A DNA stretch of 37,637 bases from Desulfosporosinus sp. (GCA_020692355.1 JAIMKP010000030.1:1-37637), one strand, 5' to 3'; shown: positions 1 through 10,876, counted from the stretch's first letter. Notes: generated by a model not told the origin, from the letters alone. Made by a program: numbers and translations.

Positions 1-33
1 ATTAACTTCGGGTCGGAGGAATGTCCCCATTAA
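1..33. repeat. Right half of GGGGACA/TGTCCCC interspersed element (copy 1)
   Basis: The first bases carry the right-end signature seen at seven other places in the window, GGTC(A/G)GAGGAATGTCCCC followed by ATTAA. The matching left end (GGGGACACACC) is outside the window or missing. It lies about 60 bases before the rpoB promoter, so at the upstream edge of the rpoBC transcription unit. Confidence 0.75.
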
Positions 34-92
34 ATACTAGGCAAAAACAATTCCGGATTTCAAGAAAAAAGGATGAAAGGATGAATACATCC

Positions 93-121
93 TTGACTTT
101 TCCTTAAGTTTTTGGTATCCT
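93..121 (+). promoter_or_regulatory. Sigma-A type promoter for rpoBC
   Basis: TTGACT at 93-98 is followed after 17 bases by TATCCT at 116-121. It is the best -35/-10 pair in the spacer and would give a leader of about 230 bases before rpoB. In many Firmicutes rpoB is also read from the upstream rplJL unit, which is not in the window. Confidence 0.55.
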
Positions 122-356
122 TAATAATTGTTACTGTAAGTAAATTGGTAGATCCTGCCCATTCTTCACGACGACTGGGAAAAGATCCATGCATAAGCCA
201 AGAGTATTGGGGAGATAATAATTGGGTGTTTGTACCTTAAACCGGGAAAACCCATAAATAGTGGAAGCGAGGTTGTTTTTGGCCTTGCTTTTAGCTGTTT
301 ATGTCATATATTAGGAGCCTCAGGAGAGGAAAACAAACTCGAGGGGTGAAGCATTA
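122..356 (+). other. Untranslated leader of rpoB
   Basis: No credible gene lies in this stretch. A weak hairpin pairs AAGCGAGG (265-272) with CCTTGCTT (283-290), with one G-U pair and a U-rich loop. It is followed by TTAG rather than a long T tract, so it is a poor intrinsic terminator and at most an attenuator or processing site. The ribosome-binding site GAGGGGTGAAG precedes the rpoB start. Confidence 0.4.
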
Positions 357-3300
357 ATGTTCTATCCTGTTAAGGTTGGGACGCGGGAGCGCTGGAGTTA
401 TTCCAGGATCCGGGAAGTTCTCGACATGCCAAATCTGATTGAAATCCAGCAGAACTCCTATCGCTGGTTTCTCGACGAAGGGTTGCGCGAAATGTTTCAC
501 GACATTTCTCCGATTCAAGATTTTACAGGCAACCTCGTTTTGGAATTTATTGATTATAGCTTGGGTGAAGCTAAGTACGAAGTTGAAGAATGTAAAGAAC
601 GCGATGTAACTTATGCGGCACCCTTGCGTGTGAAGGTTCGCTTAATTAACAAAGAAACGGGTGAAGTGAAAGAACAGGAAGTCTTTATGGGGGATTTTCC
701 TTTAATGACCGATAAAGGTACCTTTATTATAAACGGGGCCGAACGCGTGATTGTTAGCCAACTCGTGCGTTCTCCCGGGGTATACTATGCGGAACATATT
801 GACCCCTCCGGGAAGAAGCTTTACGGGGCCACGGTGATTCCCAATCGGGGGGCTTGGCTCGAGTTTGAAAGCGATTTGAATGACAATCTTTATGTGCGTG
901 TGGATAGGACACGGAAACTCCCCGCTACCATTCTGATTCGGGCGTTGGGTTATAGCAGCAACGGCCATATTCTTGAATTATTCAATGATCATTCGCATGT
1001 GAGGGGGACGCTGGAAAGAGATAATTCTGAATCCACAGAGGAAGCTTTAGTTGAGATCTACAAACGGCTGCGGCCAGGAGAGCCTCCCACAGTCGATAGC
1101 GCCCGCTCCCTTTTAGAAGCACTTTTCTTTGATCCAAAACGCTATGATCTGGCCAAGGTTGGTCGTTATAAGCTAAATCGCAAATTAGGCCTAGATATTC
1201 CGATGGATGTCCGCCATTTAACTAAGGAAGACATCATTGCCTCTATGAGACGCATGCTTAGCCTCATGGAGGGTGATGGACATAAAGATGATATTGACCA
1301 CTTGGGGAATCGACGTCTGCGTTCAGTGGGTGAACTTCTACAAAATCAGTTTCGTATTGGCTTGTCAAGAATGGAACGGGTTGTCCGCGAGCGCATGACG
1401 ATCCAGGATGTCGATGTGATCACACCACAAGTGTTGATCAACATCCGCCCGGTTGTGGCGGCGATCAAGGAATTTTTCGGAAGCAGCCAACTTTCTCAGT
1501 TTATGGATCAAACCAATCCCTTAGCTGAATTGACGCATAAACGGCGTCTAAGCGCCTTGGGGCCAGGAGGATTGAGCCGTGAGCGCGCTGGGTTTGAAGT
1601 TCGTGATGTGCATCATTCCCACTATGGCAGGATGTGCCCGGTCGAAACCCCTGAAGGTCCGAATATCGGTTTGATTGGCTCGCTTAGTACCTTCGGGCGG
1701 ATCAATGAATACGGTTTCATTGAAGCGCCTTACCGCAAAGTAGATAAAGAACGGCATATGGTAACCGACGAGATTCATTATGTGACAGCCGATGAAGAGG
1801 AAAAATATGTCGTCGCCCAAGCGAACGCTCCTCTGGACAAAGATGGGGTATTCCTCGGAGAAAAGATCGACGCAAGGCATGGACCGGACTTCGTCTTGGT
1901 CGCTCCGGAGCGAATTGATTATATGGATGTTTCCCCGAAACAAATGGTCTCCATTGCCACGGCTCTTATCCCTTTCTTGGAGCACGACGATGCCAACCGG
2001 GCCTTAATGGGCTCCAACATGCAGCGCCAAGCGGTTCCGCTCTTGCGGACAGATTCCCCTTACGTTGGTACAGGAATGGAGTACAAAGCGGCCAAAGATT
2101 CGGGTGTCTGTGCGATCGCAAAAAAGGCCGGAGTGGTGGAACGCTCCACTGCGGACGAAATCATTATTCGCCATGATGGTGGAACTTCAGAAAAACATAA
2201 GCTTTTGAAATATCTTCGTTCCAACCAAGGAACCTGCATCAATCAGCGTCCGATCGTGATGAAGGGCGAGCGGGTCGAGGCTAACCAGATAGTGGCTGAT
2301 GGGCCTTCCACCGATCACGGGGAGCTGGCTTTGGGACGAAATGTTCTCGTCGCGTTCATGACCTGGGAAGGGTATAACTATGAGGACGCGATTCTCATCA
2401 GCGAAAAGCTGGTGCGCGAGGATTATTATACGTCTATTCATATCGAAGAGTATGAAGCGGATGCTCGAGATACAAAACTAGGTCCAGAAGAGATCACTCG
2501 CGATATTCCCAATGTCGGTGAAGATGTGCTGAAAGATCTGGATGATCGCGGAATCATCCGTATCGGGGCCGAAGTCCGCCCTGGAGATATACTGGTTGGT
2601 AAAGTGACTCCTAAAGGGGAAACGGAACTGACCGCTGAAGAACGCCTGTTGCGGGCGATATTTGGCGAAAAGGCTCGCGAGGTTCGTGATACCTCACTGC
2701 GGGTGCCCCACGGTGAGGCCGGTAAAATTGTCGATGTCAAAGTTTTTACCAGGGAGAATGGGGATGAACTGGCACCCGGCGTCAATGAATTGGTTCGGGT
2801 GTACATTGCGCAAAAACGCAAGATCTCGATCGGGGATAAAATGGCAGGTAGGCATGGAAACAAAGGGGTTATCTCCCGGATTATGCGCCAGGAGGATATG
2901 CCATTCATGCCAGATGGTACCCCGGTGGAAATCGTGCTCAATCCATTGGGCGTTCCCTCCCGGATGAACATCGGCCAGGTATTAGAGACCCATTTGGGAT
3001 GGGCTGCGAAGTCGCTTGGCATACGGGTTGCTACTCCAGTGTTTGATGGCGCGCGTGAAGAAGATGTGTTTGAGACACTTGCCAAAGCGGGTCTGCCGGA
3101 TGATGGAAAATCCATGCTCTATGATGGCCGTACAGGGGAACCGTTTGACAGCAAAATTACCGTTGGCTACATGTATGTTCTCAAACTGCACCACCTAGTT
3201 GATGATAAGATCCATGCCCGGTCGACCGGGCCATACTCCCTCGTCACTCAGCAGCCCCTTGGCGGCAAGGCCCAGTTTGGCGGCCAGCGTTTTGGAGAAA

Positions 3301-3716
3301 TGGAAGTGTGGGCACTTGAGGCCTACGGAGCAGCCTACACGTTACAAGAGATTCTCACGGTAAAATCAGACGATGTGGTCGGTCGCGTGAAGACCTATGA
3401 GGCGATTGTAAAGGGCGAGAATATTCCCGAGCCCGGAGTTCCTGAATCATTTAAGGTTCTCATCAAAGAACTTCAAAGCTTAGCCTTGGATATCCGGGTT
3501 CTCTCGGAAGATGATCAGGAAATTGAAATCCGGGAAATTGATGAGGATGTGACTGAAACCGCGAAGGAATTGGGGATTGATCTGCATGAAGATTTGCCGA
3601 TTGTGCAGACTCCGGTAGCCTCTGACGAAGAGGAAAAGGATTTCTTGGATGAAGAGGAGTCCTTGGATGAAGAGGAGTCCTTGGATGATGAGACTGGGTT
3701 TGATGATCTAGAGTAG
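357..3716 (+). CDS. rpoB: DNA-directed RNA polymerase subunit beta
   Basis: This is the beta subunit, which with beta-prime forms the catalytic cleft of RNA polymerase. The product has 1119 residues, normal for a Firmicute. The rifampicin-binding cluster is visible from G375: D384, H394 and S399 match Escherichia coli D516, H526 and S531 and are all wild-type. The beta switch/active-site motif [12 protein letters not shown] is at 826-837. The ATG at 357 follows a GAGGGGTGA ribosome-binding site. The C-terminus is an acidic tail of about 35 residues, partly built from an 18-base tandem repeat. rpoC follows 27 bases later and is surely co-transcribed. Confidence 0.99.
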   Translation: MFYPVKVGTRERWSYSRIREVLDMPNLIEIQQNSYRWFLDEGLREMFHDISPIQDFTGNLVLEFIDYSLGEAKYEVEECKERDVTYAAPLRVKVRLINKETGEVKEQEVFMGDFPLMTDKGTFIINGAERVIVSQLVRSPGVYYAEHIDPSGKKLYGATVIPNRGAWLEFESDLNDNLYVRVDRTRKLPATILIRALGYSSNGHILELFNDHSHVRGTLERDNSESTEEALVEIYKRLRPGEPPTVDSARSLLEALFFDPKRYDLAKVGRYKLNRKLGLDIPMDVRHLTKEDIIASMRRMLSLMEGDGHKDDIDHLGNRRLRSVGELLQNQFRIGLSRMERVVRERMTIQDVDVITPQVLINIRPVVAAIKEFFGSSQLSQFMDQTNPLAELTHKRRLSALGPGGLSRERAGFEVRDVHHSHYGRMCPVETPEGPNIGLIGSLSTFGRINEYGFIEAPYRKVDKERHMVTDEIHYVTADEEEKYVVAQANAPLDKDGVFLGEKIDARHGPDFVLVAPERIDYMDVSPKQMVSIATALIPFLEHDDANRALMGSNMQRQAVPLLRTDSPYVGTGMEYKAAKDSGVCAIAKKAGVVERSTADEIIIRHDGGTSEKHKLLKYLRSNQGTCINQRPIVMKGERVEANQIVADGPSTDHGELALGRNVLVAFMTWEGYNYEDAILISEKLVREDYYTSIHIEEYEADARDTKLGPEEITRDIPNVGEDVLKDLDDRGIIRIGAEVRPGDILVGKVTPKGETELTAEERLLRAIFGEKAREVRDTSLRVPHGEAGKIVDVKVFTRENGDELAPGVNELVRVYIAQKRKISIGDKMAGRHGNKGVISRIMRQEDMPFMPDGTPVEIVLNPLGVPSRMNIGQVLETHLGWAAKSLGIRVATPVFDGAREEDVFETLAKAGLPDDGKSMLYDGRTGEPFDSKITVGYMYVLKLHHLVDDKIHARSTGPYSLVTQQPLGGKAQFGGQRFGEMEVWALEAYGAAYTLQEILTVKSDDVVGRVKTYEAIVKGENIPEPGVPESFKVLIKELQSLALDIRVLSEDDQEIEIREIDEDVTETAKELGIDLHEDLPIVQTPVASDEEEKDFLDEEESLDEEESLDDETGFDDLE
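3645..3692 (+). repeat. 18-base tandem repeat inside the rpoB tail
   Basis: Two perfect copies of TTGGATGAAGAGGAGTCC (3645-3662 and 3663-3680) are followed by a partial third (3681-3692). Each unit adds LDEEES in frame, so copy number changes the length of the acidic beta C-terminal tail without shifting the frame. Confidence 0.85.
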
Positions 3717-3743
3717 TCCCTGCGGGCGAAAGGAGAGAGAATC

Positions 3744-6700
3744 TTGCTGGACGTCAACAACTTTGACCGCATGCGCATAGGCCTAGCTTCTCCGGAAATG
3801 ATTCGCGATTGGTCCTATGGCGAAGTTAAGAAACCGGAGACCATTAACTATCGAACACTCAAACCGGAACGGGAAGGGCTCTTTTGCGAGAAGATTTTTG
3901 GACCTACCCGTGACTGGGAGTGTCACTGTGGCAAATACAAACGGGTTCGCTACAAAGGGATAGTCTGCGACCGCTGCGGGGTAGAAGTTACCCGTTCGAA
4001 AGTGCGGCGGGAACGCATGGGACACATCGAGCTGGCGGCACCCGTATCGCATATCTGGTATTTCAAAGGGATCCCGAGCCGGATGGGGTTGTTGTTAGAT
4101 ATGTCCCCGCGGGCTTTAGAAAAGGTACTCTATTTTGTTTCTTATATCGTCACCGATCCTGGGGATACTTCGCTGATGAAGAAGCAGCTGCTTACGGAAA
4201 CTGAATATCGCGAGTATCGCGATAAGTATGGCAACCGTTTTGACGCGACCATGGGTGCCGAAGCGATTAAGAAGCTCCTGGTTGAGATAGAACTGCAAAA
4301 ACTGAATGATGAGCTAAGGACCGAACTCAAAGAAGTATCCGGGCAACGCAAGATTCGGGCGATACGTCGTTTGGAAGTCGTTGAGGCTTTTTTACAGAGT
4401 GGCAACAAACCGGAGTGGATGATCTTGGACATTGTGCCCGTGATTCCGCCTGAACTCCGACCCATGGTACAACTGGATGGCGGTCGGTTTGCGACCTCCG
4501 ACCTTAACGATCTGTATCGCCGAGTCATTAATCGGAATAATCGCTTGAAGCGCTTGCTTGATTTAGGCGCACCTGACATTATCGTCCGCAATGAGAAACG
4601 CATGCTTCAGGAAGCGGTTGATGCCTTGATTGACAACGGTCGACGCGGACGTCCGGTCACTGGTCCGGGAAATCGACCGCTCAAGTCTTTGAGCGACATG
4701 CTCAAAGGCAAGCAGGGTCGTTTCAGGCAGAATCTCTTGGGCAAACGGGTGGATTATTCGGGTCGTTCAGTCATCGTGGTTGGTCCGAACTTGAAGCTTC
4801 ATCAGTGCGGTTTGCCCAAAGAAATGGCATTGGAACTTTTTAAGCCGTTTGTCATGAAGAAACTCGTGAATGAAGGGCATGCTCATAATATCAAAAGCGC
4901 GAAGCGTATGGTGGAGCGGGTTCGGCCTGAAGTATGGGATGTTTTGGAAGAAGTTATTTCCGGACATCCGGTGCTCCTAAACCGTGCTCCAACCCTCCAT
5001 CGCCTTGGAATTCAGGCTTTTGAGCCGATTCTAGTTGAAGGCCGCGCCTTGCAAATCCATCCCCTCGTCTGTACAGCGTATAATGCGGACTTTGACGGGG
5101 ATCAAATGGCGGTTCACGTTCCTCTTTCAGCGGAGGCTCAAGCCGAGGCCAGGCTGCTCATGCTTTCTTCGCATAACATCCTAAATCCGAAAGACGGACG
5201 CCCGGTGGCATCCCCCACTCAAGACATGGTCTTAGGTTCGTATTATCTGACGGTCGAACGCCCTGGGGCTTTCGGGGAAGGTAAGATTTTCAAGGATCAA
5301 GATGAAGCGATCCTGGCCTATGAGGCCAAGGTGGTACACCTTCAGGCACGCATCCGGGTTCGTTACAAAGGCAAACTGATTACAACGACCGTGGGCAGGC
5401 TAATCTTTGATTCCGTGATTCCCCCGGAAATTGGCTATCTGGATGGCCCAGAGAATCCCAGCGGCGAGGTGTTTGATAAGAAAGCGTTAGGCCGGATTGT
5501 TGCGAAGACGTATCGCCTTGGCGGCTATGCCGCTACGGCCAGCTTACTCGATGGGATTAAGGCTCTCGGCTTCAAATACTCGACTAAAGCTGGAATTACC
5601 GTTGGTCTGGCTGACATCCAAGTGCCTGAACAGAAGAAAAAAATCTTGGCTGAGGCTGATGCCGTTGTGGCTAAAACAGAACAACAATATCGGCGCGGTC
5701 TGATCACGGACGAGGAGCGCTATGGGCTGGTCATTGATACTTGGACCAAGGCCACCGATAATGTGACGAAAGCCTTGATGGAAACCTTAGATAAATTTAA
5801 TCCCGTTTATATGATGGCAACTTCCGGTGCCCGCGGTAATATCCAGCAACTTCGGCAGTTAGCGGGTATGCGGGGCTTGATGGCAGATCCTTCCGGACGC
5901 ACAATTGAGCTGCCAATTAAAGCTAACTTCCGTGAAGGACTGACTGTGTTGGAGTACTTTATTTCCTCCCACGGTGCCCGCAAAGGCTTAGCCGATACCG
6001 CTCTACGGACAGCAGATTCTGGTTACCTTACACGGCGTCTGGTGGATGTGTCCCAGGATGTCATTGTTCGTGACGAAGACTGTGGCACCACTACTGGAAT
6101 TACCGTAGAAGATGTTAAAGATGGCCCTGAAGTCATTGAGAAGCTGGAGGAACGTATCGTAGGACGTTATCTGCTTGAGCCCCTAGTGGATCCAGAAACC
6201 GGAGAAATCCTGGCTACTCCTGACGCAGAAATCAATGAGGAGCAGGCGAACAAGATTGCCAATTTCTATCGAACGGTAACTATTCGTTCAGTGCTCACCT
6301 GTAAAACTCGATATGGGGTTTGCCGCAAATGTTATGGTCGCAACCTGGCGACCGGACGGCCCGTAGAGATGGGCGAAGCCGTTGGAATCATTGCGGCCCA
6401 ATCCATCGGGGAGCCTGGTACTCAGCTTACGATGCGCACCTTCCATACCGGGGGTGTCGCAGGAGATGACATTACGCAGGGTTTGCCACGCGTTGAAGAG
6501 CTTTTTGAAGCACGCAAGCCTAAGGGCCAGGCGATTATTGCCGAGATTGGTGGCAAGGTTTCTGTGCGTGAGGTCAAACTTCGGCGCGAGGTTGAAGTCC
6601 TGGGTCTGAACGAGGAACATGCGACTTACACCATCCCGTATGGATCAAGGCTTCGTGTCCGCGATGGCCAAGAGGTTGTGGCCGGAGACGAATTGACAGA

Positions 6701-7196
6701 GGGCAGTGTGAATCCGCATGATATGCTCAAAGTTAAAGGGATGCGCGGCGTCCAAGTTTATCTCTTAAGCGAGGTTCAGCGGGTTTATCGCCTGCAAGGG
6801 GTGGATATTAATGACAAGCATATCGAAGTCATGGTACGTCAGATGTTGCGTAAGGTGAAGGTTGAAGAATCGGGGGACACCGCCCTCCTGCCAGGCGGTC
6901 TCATCGATGTCTTCGATTTCCAAGAGGAAAATGCGCGCGTGATCGCGGCAGGCGGGGAACCGGCAGTAGCCCGTCCTGTGCTTCTGGGAATCACCAAGGC
7001 CTCTTTGGCCACCGATTCCTTCCTCTCCGCCGCATCCTTCCAAGAGACCACCCGGGTCCTGACCGAAGCCGCGATTAAAGGCAAAGTCGATCCGCTTCTT
7101 GGTCTCAAGGAAAACGTCATCATCGGCAAGCTCATCCCTGCCGGTACCGGCATGTCCCGCTACCGCAACATTAAGGTGACCAAAACGGTGGAATAG
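3744..7196 (+). CDS. rpoC: DNA-directed RNA polymerase subunit beta-prime
   Basis: This is the catalytic beta-prime subunit, 1150 residues. The magnesium-binding motif NADFDGDQM is at 447-455, with D449, D451 and D453. The N-terminal zinc-binding domain has C60, C62, C75 and C78; the second zinc site is C780, C853, C860 and C863. The TTG start at 3744 is chosen because AAAGGAGAGAG lies just upstream and the protein then begins MLDVNNF, the usual Firmicute N-terminus. It follows rpoB closely. No terminator is seen after it; a new promoter lies 18 bases downstream. Confidence 0.99.
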   Translation: MLDVNNFDRMRIGLASPEMIRDWSYGEVKKPETINYRTLKPEREGLFCEKIFGPTRDWECHCGKYKRVRYKGIVCDRCGVEVTRSKVRRERMGHIELAAPVSHIWYFKGIPSRMGLLLDMSPRALEKVLYFVSYIVTDPGDTSLMKKQLLTETEYREYRDKYGNRFDATMGAEAIKKLLVEIELQKLNDELRTELKEVSGQRKIRAIRRLEVVEAFLQSGNKPEWMILDIVPVIPPELRPMVQLDGGRFATSDLNDLYRRVINRNNRLKRLLDLGAPDIIVRNEKRMLQEAVDALIDNGRRGRPVTGPGNRPLKSLSDMLKGKQGRFRQNLLGKRVDYSGRSVIVVGPNLKLHQCGLPKEMALELFKPFVMKKLVNEGHAHNIKSAKRMVERVRPEVWDVLEEVISGHPVLLNRAPTLHRLGIQAFEPILVEGRALQIHPLVCTAYNADFDGDQMAVHVPLSAEAQAEARLLMLSSHNILNPKDGRPVASPTQDMVLGSYYLTVERPGAFGEGKIFKDQDEAILAYEAKVVHLQARIRVRYKGKLITTTVGRLIFDSVIPPEIGYLDGPENPSGEVFDKKALGRIVAKTYRLGGYAATASLLDGIKALGFKYSTKAGITVGLADIQVPEQKKKILAEADAVVAKTEQQYRRGLITDEERYGLVIDTWTKATDNVTKALMETLDKFNPVYMMATSGARGNIQQLRQLAGMRGLMADPSGRTIELPIKANFREGLTVLEYFISSHGARKGLADTALRTADSGYLTRRLVDVSQDVIVRDEDCGTTTGITVEDVKDGPEVIEKLEERIVGRYLLEPLVDPETGEILATPDAEINEEQANKIANFYRTVTIRSVLTCKTRYGVCRKCYGRNLATGRPVEMGEAVGIIAAQSIGEPGTQLTMRTFHTGGVAGDDITQGLPRVEELFEARKPKGQAIIAEIGGKVSVREVKLRREVEVLGLNEEHATYTIPYGSRLRVRDGQEVVAGDELTEGSVNPHDMLKVKGMRGVQVYLLSEVQRVYRLQGVDINDKHIEVMVRQMLRKVKVEESGDTALLPGGLIDVFDFQEENARVIAAGGEPAVARPVLLGITKASLATDSFLSAASFQETTRVLTEAAIKGKVDPLLGLKENVIIGKLIPAGTGMSRYRNIKVTKTVE

Positions 7197-7213
7197 GTGC
7201 ATTCGACATCTTC

Positions 7214-7242
7214 TTGACACAAACGGACTCCAATGATAAAAT
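7214..7242 (+). promoter_or_regulatory. Strong promoter for the L7Ae-like/rpsL/rpsG/fusA/tuf unit
   Basis: TTGACA (7214-7219), a 17-base spacer and TAAAAT (7237-7242) with an extended -10 TG at 7234-7235 form a near-consensus sigma-A promoter. It starts only 18 bases after rpoC stops and would drive the str-type genes independently of rpoBC. Confidence 0.75.
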
Positions 7243-7255
7243 ATCACAGTGTGAT
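7243..7255. promoter_or_regulatory. Perfect dyad at the predicted transcription start
   Basis: ATCACA-G-TGTGAT is a perfect 6-base inverted repeat directly downstream of the -10 box, overlapping the expected start point. It could be an operator or a small hairpin at the mRNA 5' end. No known regulator site is matched with confidence. Confidence 0.4.
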
Positions 7256-7290
7256 TTTGTGGCCATTAGACAAAGGGGGAAAGCATCTTA

Positions 7291-7542
7291 ATGCTTGATG
7301 AATCCTTGAAGCACACGAAAAACAAAACCATAGGGATTAAGCAAACTCAGCGAGCATTGGAAAAAGGAATTGTCAGTAAGGTGTATGTTGCTCGTGATGC
7401 CGAAGCTCAAGTTCTGAAGCCGATCATTGAGTTGTGCCGCAACAAGCAGATTGCGTGCATTGAAGTAGGAAGCATGACAGAACTTGGGAAAGCCTGTGGA
7501 ATTGAAGTTGGGGCCGCTGTGGCGGCGGTTATGGCCGAATAA
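7291..7542 (+). CDS. rplGB: L7Ae-family ribosomal protein (YbxF-like, kink-turn binding)
   Basis: The 83-residue product belongs to the L7Ae/L30e/S12e family; the homologue in Bacillus subtilis is the small YbxF protein encoded just before rpsL, known to bind kink-turn RNA. The conserved GTKQT-like segment (GIKQTQRAL) is near residue 15 and the family core LGKACGIEVGAAVAAV is near the end. The ATG follows AAAGGGGGAAAG. The position between rpoC and rpsL is the classic Firmicute one. Its exact ribosomal role is not settled in the family. Confidence 0.93.
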   Translation: MLDESLKHTKNKTIGIKQTQRALEKGIVSKVYVARDAEAQVLKPIIELCRNKQIACIEVGSMTELGKACGIEVGAAVAAVMAE

Positions 7543-7578
7543 TTCTAGTGGCCATAAGGTGGAAAGAAAGTATGTTTT

Positions 7579-7613
7579 GGAATGGCTTGCCGTATGCTGG
7601 CGCAAGCAATTCC
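7579..7613 (+). other. Interrupted hairpin before rpsL
   Basis: GGAAT-gg-CTTGC (7579-7590) pairs with GCAAG-ca-ATTCC (7602-7613) across an 11-base loop. It lies just left of an interspersed element. There is no T tract, so it is not an obvious terminator; it may be an mRNA processing or stability signal. Confidence 0.35.
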
Positions 7614-7614
7614 T

Positions 7615-7670
7615 GGGTCAGGGGACACACCAAAATCAGAAGTCAGAGGCCAGAGGAATGTCCCCATTAA
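7615..7670. repeat. GGGGACA/TGTCCCC interspersed element (copy 2), with heptads
   Basis: The left end GGGTCAGGGGACACACC and right end GAGGAATGTCCCCATTAA enclose two 7-base repeat units (GAAGTCA 7639-7645, GAGGCCA 7646-7652). The units run in phase into GAGGAAT (7653-7659) of the right end. An ATG inside the right end opens a 13-codon frame that stops at 7699, two bases before the rpsL start. Confidence 0.8.
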
Positions 7671-7701
7671 ATTTATATCCGTCAGGGAAGGAGGTGTAGG
7701 C

Positions 7702-8121
7702 ATGCCGACGATTAGTCAGCTCATTCGTCATGGACGTTCCAAGATTGAAAAGAAGTCAACAGCTCCTGCATTGCAATGGGGCTATAATTCCCTGGAGCGC
7801 AAGCAGTATCCTTCAGGTGGGTCTCCGCAGAAACGGGGCGTTTGCACTAGGGTATACACGACAACCCCGAAAAAGCCGAATTCGGCTTTGCGTAAAGTGG
7901 CTCGTGTGCGTTTGACCAACGGGGTTGAGGTGACCTCTTATATTCCGGGTATTGGTCACAATCTCCAAGAGCACTCTGTCGTGCTCGTTCGAGGAGGTCG
8001 GGTCAAGGATCTGCCTGGTGTCCGTTACCACATCATCCGTGGTGCTTTGGATACGACGGGGGTGCAAAAGCGCAACCAGGCCCGTTCTAAGTACGGGGCC
8101 AAACGTTCTAAGAAGAAGTAA
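7702..8121 (+). CDS. rpsL: 30S ribosomal protein S12
   Basis: S12 sits at the decoding centre of the 30S subunit. The product has 139 residues and carries the Firmicute insertion around residues 25-41 that Escherichia coli lacks. The conserved loop [11 protein letters not shown] has K57 (equivalent to the streptomycin-resistance lysine K43 of E. coli) and GGRVKDLPG has K102 and D103; all are wild-type. The ATG at 7702 is chosen because GGAAGGAGGTG lies just before it and family members begin MPTI; a longer open frame upstream only reads through an interspersed repeat. rpsG follows after two more repeat copies. Confidence 0.98.
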   Translation: MPTISQLIRHGRSKIEKKSTAPALQWGYNSLERKQYPSGGSPQKRGVCTRVYTTTPKKPNSALRKVARVRLTNGVEVTSYIPGIGHNLQEHSVVLVRGGRVKDLPGVRYHIIRGALDTTGVQKRNQARSKYGAKRSKKK

Positions 8122-8128
8122 ATCCTAA

Positions 8129-8190
8129 GGTCAGGGGACACACCTCGTCTTTCGGGAATGGACTCTGGGTCAGAGGAATGTCCCAACTAA
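8129..8190. repeat. GGGGACA/TGTCCC interspersed element (copy 3)
   Basis: The left end is GGTCAGGGGACACACCTC and the right end GGGTCAGAGGAATGTCCC, followed by AACTAA instead of CATTAA. It fills the left half of the rpsL-rpsG spacer and is followed one base later by another copy in the same orientation. Confidence 0.8.
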
Positions 8191-8191
8191 T

Positions 8192-8251
8192 GTTAGGGGA
8201 CACACCTCGGCTTTGAGGTGTTGATCTGGGTCTGAGGAATGTCCCCATTAA
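8192..8251. repeat. GGGGACA/TGTCCCC interspersed element (copy 4)
   Basis: The left end is GTTAGGGGACACACCTC and the right end GGGTCTGAGGAATGTCCCC plus ATTAA. The interior holds its own hairpin, CACCTC (8203-8208) with GAGGTG (8215-8220). Together with copy 3 it makes a head-to-tail tandem between rpsL and rpsG. Confidence 0.8.
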
Positions 8252-8282
8252 GAGTACTCTAGGCGCAAAGGGGGGGAATAAT

Positions 8283-8753
8283 TTGCCACGCAAGGGTTAT
8301 ATTGCCAAACGCGAAGCTCTGCCGGATCCGATCCATAAGAACAGAGTAGTCGCTAAGTTTGTTAACCAGATTATGCTAGACGGTAAGAAAGGCCTGGCAG
8401 AATCGATTTGTTATAACGCTTTCAACATTATTCAGGAAAAGACCGGAAGAGATCCCGTCGAGGTGTTTGAAACGGCACTGAAGAATGTCATGCCGGTGTT
8501 GGAAGTAAAGGCTCGCCGGGTTGGAGGGGCGAACTACCAAGTTCCGATCGAGGTGAGACCCGAGAGGCGTCAAACACTGGGTCTGCGCTGGTTAGTGTCG
8601 TACTCCCGAAAGCGCAGTGAAAAGACCATGGAAGAAAAGATCGCTGCAGAATTATTGGATGCAGCCAATAATACGGGCGGATCTGTGAAGAAAAAAGAAG
8701 ACACGCATAAAATGGCCGAAGCTAATAAGGCATTTGCGCATTACCGCTGGTAA
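8283..8753 (+). CDS. rpsG: 30S ribosomal protein S7
   Basis: S7 nucleates assembly of the 3' domain of 16S rRNA and lines the E site. The product is 156 residues, the standard length, beginning [11 protein letters not shown]. Conserved segments include LDGKKGLAE near residue 33 and [20 protein letters not shown] near 85. The TTG start lies behind AAAGGGGGGGAATAA; no ATG fits. fusA follows 41 bases downstream, as in classic str operons. Confidence 0.98.
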   Translation: MPRKGYIAKREALPDPIHKNRVVAKFVNQIMLDGKKGLAESICYNAFNIIQEKTGRDPVEVFETALKNVMPVLEVKARRVGGANYQVPIEVRPERRQTLGLRWLVSYSRKRSEKTMEEKIAAELLDAANNTGGSVKKKEDTHKMAEANKAFAHYRW

Positions 8754-8794
8754 TTGGACGAGGGTAATGACTTTGGCAGAAAGGGGGATTATCA

Positions 8795-10873
8795 GTGGCA
8801 AGGCAATTTCCATTAGGGAGGACTCGCAATATCGGCATTATGGCTCACATCGACGCAGGCAAAACGACGACGACGGAGCGTATTCTCTTCTATACCGGTC
8901 GTGTGCATAAGATTGGGGAAGTTCACGACGGTGCCGCTACCATGGATTGGATGGTGCAGGAGCAGGAGCGTGGCATTACGATCACCTCAGCAGCCACAAC
9001 ATGCGAATGGAAAAACCACCGGATAAACATCATAGACACACCAGGACACGTTGACTTCACCGTAGAGGTTGAGCGTTCTTTGCGCGTGTTGGACGGCGCA
9101 GTGGCCGTATTCTGTTCTGTCGGCGGGGTAGAGCCCCAGTCGGAGACGGTTTGGCGTCAAGCGGACAAGTACGGGGTTCCGCGTATCGCTTATATCAACA
9201 AGATGGACCGGATGGGTGCCGATTTCTTCCGAGGAGTCTCTATGATTGCTGACCGGTTAGGTGCGAATCCTGTACCGATTCAGATTCCAATTGGAATCGA
9301 AGATTCTTTTAAAGGAATCGTGGATCTGGTTGCGATGAAATCGATCATCTATACCGATGATCTGGGCACCACCAGTGACATCGCCGATATCCCCGGAGAC
9401 TTAGTCGAACTAGCCAACGAGTATCGTGAGAAGTTAGTCGAGGCCGTGGCTGAGACTAATGAAGAACTCATGATGAAGTATCTTGAAGGTGAAGAACTGA
9501 CAGAGAAAGAGATTCGTGACGGTATTCGGCACGGTACAATTGCGTTGAAGTTTATCCCGGTACTTTGCGGTTCTTCGTTCAAGAACAAAGGGGTACAACC
9601 GTTGTTGGACGCGGTTGTCGAGTATATGCCTTCCCCGCTTGATGTGCCTGCTATTAATGGGGTGCATCCGGAGACGGGTGAAGAGGATCAGAGGCATTCG
9701 GACGATAGTGAACCTTTCTCCGCCTTGGCCTTTAAGATCATGGCTGACCCCTATGTGGGTAAATTGGCATTTTTCCGGGTTTATTCGGGAACTCTGGGTT
9801 CTGGCTCCTATGTCTACAATTCCACGAAAGGCAAGCGGGAACGCATCGGGCGAATGCTTCAGATGCACGCCAATCACCGGGAGGAAATCCCGGAAGTGCG
9901 TTCAGGGGACATCGCAGCGGCGGTTGGCTTGAAAGATACCACAACCGGAGACACACTTTGCGATGAGAAGAGTCCTATCATTCTCGAATCTATGCAATTT
10001 CCTGATCCTGTTATTTCTGTCGCGATTGAACCGAAAACTAAAGCAGACCAGGAAAAGATGGGTGGAGCCTTAGCCCGCTTAGCGGAAGAAGATCCGACCT
10101 TCAAGATGCATACGGATACTGAGACAGGACAGACGATTATTGAGGGAATGGGTGAATTGCACCTTGAAATTATCGTTGACCGCCTGCAGCGCGAGTTCAA
10201 AGTGGAATGTAACGTTGGGCGTCCGCAAGTAGCCTACAAAGAAACGATTCGGAGAACCGTTAAATCTGAAGGAAAGTTTGTTAGGCAATCCGGTGGGCGC
10301 GGACAATATGGTCACTGCTGGATTGAGCTTGAACCCCTTGAGCCGGGAAGTGGTTTTGAATTTGTCAATAAGATTGTGGGCGGTGTTATTCCGAGGGAGT
10401 ATATTGCTCCGATCGGTGCAGGCATCGAGGAAGCGCTGCAAAACGGTGTTTTGGCAGGCTATCCGGTTCTTGATGTGAGGGCTACCGTCTATGACGGATC
10501 CTATCATGATGTTGACTCTTCGGAGATGGCTTTTAAGATTGCAGGTTCGATGGCATTCAAGGCCGGTGCCCTTAAAGCCGATCCAGCGATTCTTGAGCCG
10601 GTAATGAAGGTCGAAGTCACAGTTCCCGAGGAATATATGGGAGATGTCATCGGTGATATGAACGCACGCCGTGGACGGATTGAAGGCATGGAGGCCCGGG
10701 CAGGTGCCCAGGTTGTACGCGGATTTGTGCCGTTGTCTGAGATGTTCGGTTATGCAACCGACCTGCGTTCCCGAACTCAGGGCCGAGGTACCTATGTGAT
10801 GATGTTTGATCATTATGAAGAGGTTCCTCGCAACATTGCTGAAGGGATCATTTCCAAACGTCAAGGGGCGTAA
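8795..10873 (+). CDS. fusA: Translation elongation factor G
   Basis: EF-G is the GTPase that drives ribosomal translocation and, with RRF, ribosome recycling. The product has 692 residues. GTPase motifs are G1 AHIDAGKTT (17-25), switch-1 RGIT (59-62), DTPGH (81-85) and NKMD (135-138). Domains II-V follow at normal length, so there is no truncation. The GTG start at 8795 follows AAAGGGGGATTATCA. It is the third gene of the str-type unit and precedes tuf by 82 bases, a spacer that holds heptad repeats. Confidence 0.99.
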   Translation: MARQFPLGRTRNIGIMAHIDAGKTTTTERILFYTGRVHKIGEVHDGAATMDWMVQEQERGITITSAATTCEWKNHRINIIDTPGHVDFTVEVERSLRVLDGAVAVFCSVGGVEPQSETVWRQADKYGVPRIAYINKMDRMGADFFRGVSMIADRLGANPVPIQIPIGIEDSFKGIVDLVAMKSIIYTDDLGTTSDIADIPGDLVELANEYREKLVEAVAETNEELMMKYLEGEELTEKEIRDGIRHGTIALKFIPVLCGSSFKNKGVQPLLDAVVEYMPSPLDVPAINGVHPETGEEDQRHSDDSEPFSALAFKIMADPYVGKLAFFRVYSGTLGSGSYVYNSTKGKRERIGRMLQMHANHREEIPEVRSGDIAAAVGLKDTTTGDTLCDEKSPIILESMQFPDPVISVAIEPKTKADQEKMGGALARLAEEDPTFKMHTDTETGQTIIEGMGELHLEIIVDRLQREFKVECNVGRPQVAYKETIRRTVKSEGKFVRQSGGRGQYGHCWIELEPLEPGSGFEFVNKIVGGVIPREYIAPIGAGIEEALQNGVLAGYPVLDVRATVYDGSYHDVDSSEMAFKIAGSMAFKAGALKADPAILEPVMKVEVTVPEEYMGDVIGDMNARRGRIEGMEARAGAQVVRGFVPLSEMFGYATDLRSRTQGRGTYVMMFDHYEEVPRNIAEGIISKRQGA

Positions 10874-10876
10874 CTC

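Noticed and set aside
2438-3115. A 225-codon open frame antisense to rpoB
   Set aside because: Shadow of rpoB, serine/arginine-rich as expected for the reverse of this gene.
7582-7701. N-terminal extension of rpsL
   Set aside because: The extension translates an interspersed repeat and a hairpin; the ATG at 7702 has a strong ribosome-binding site and the family N-terminus.
10079-10864. A 261-codon open frame antisense to fusA
   Set aside because: Shadow of the fusA coding sequence; no start signals and no recognisable domain.
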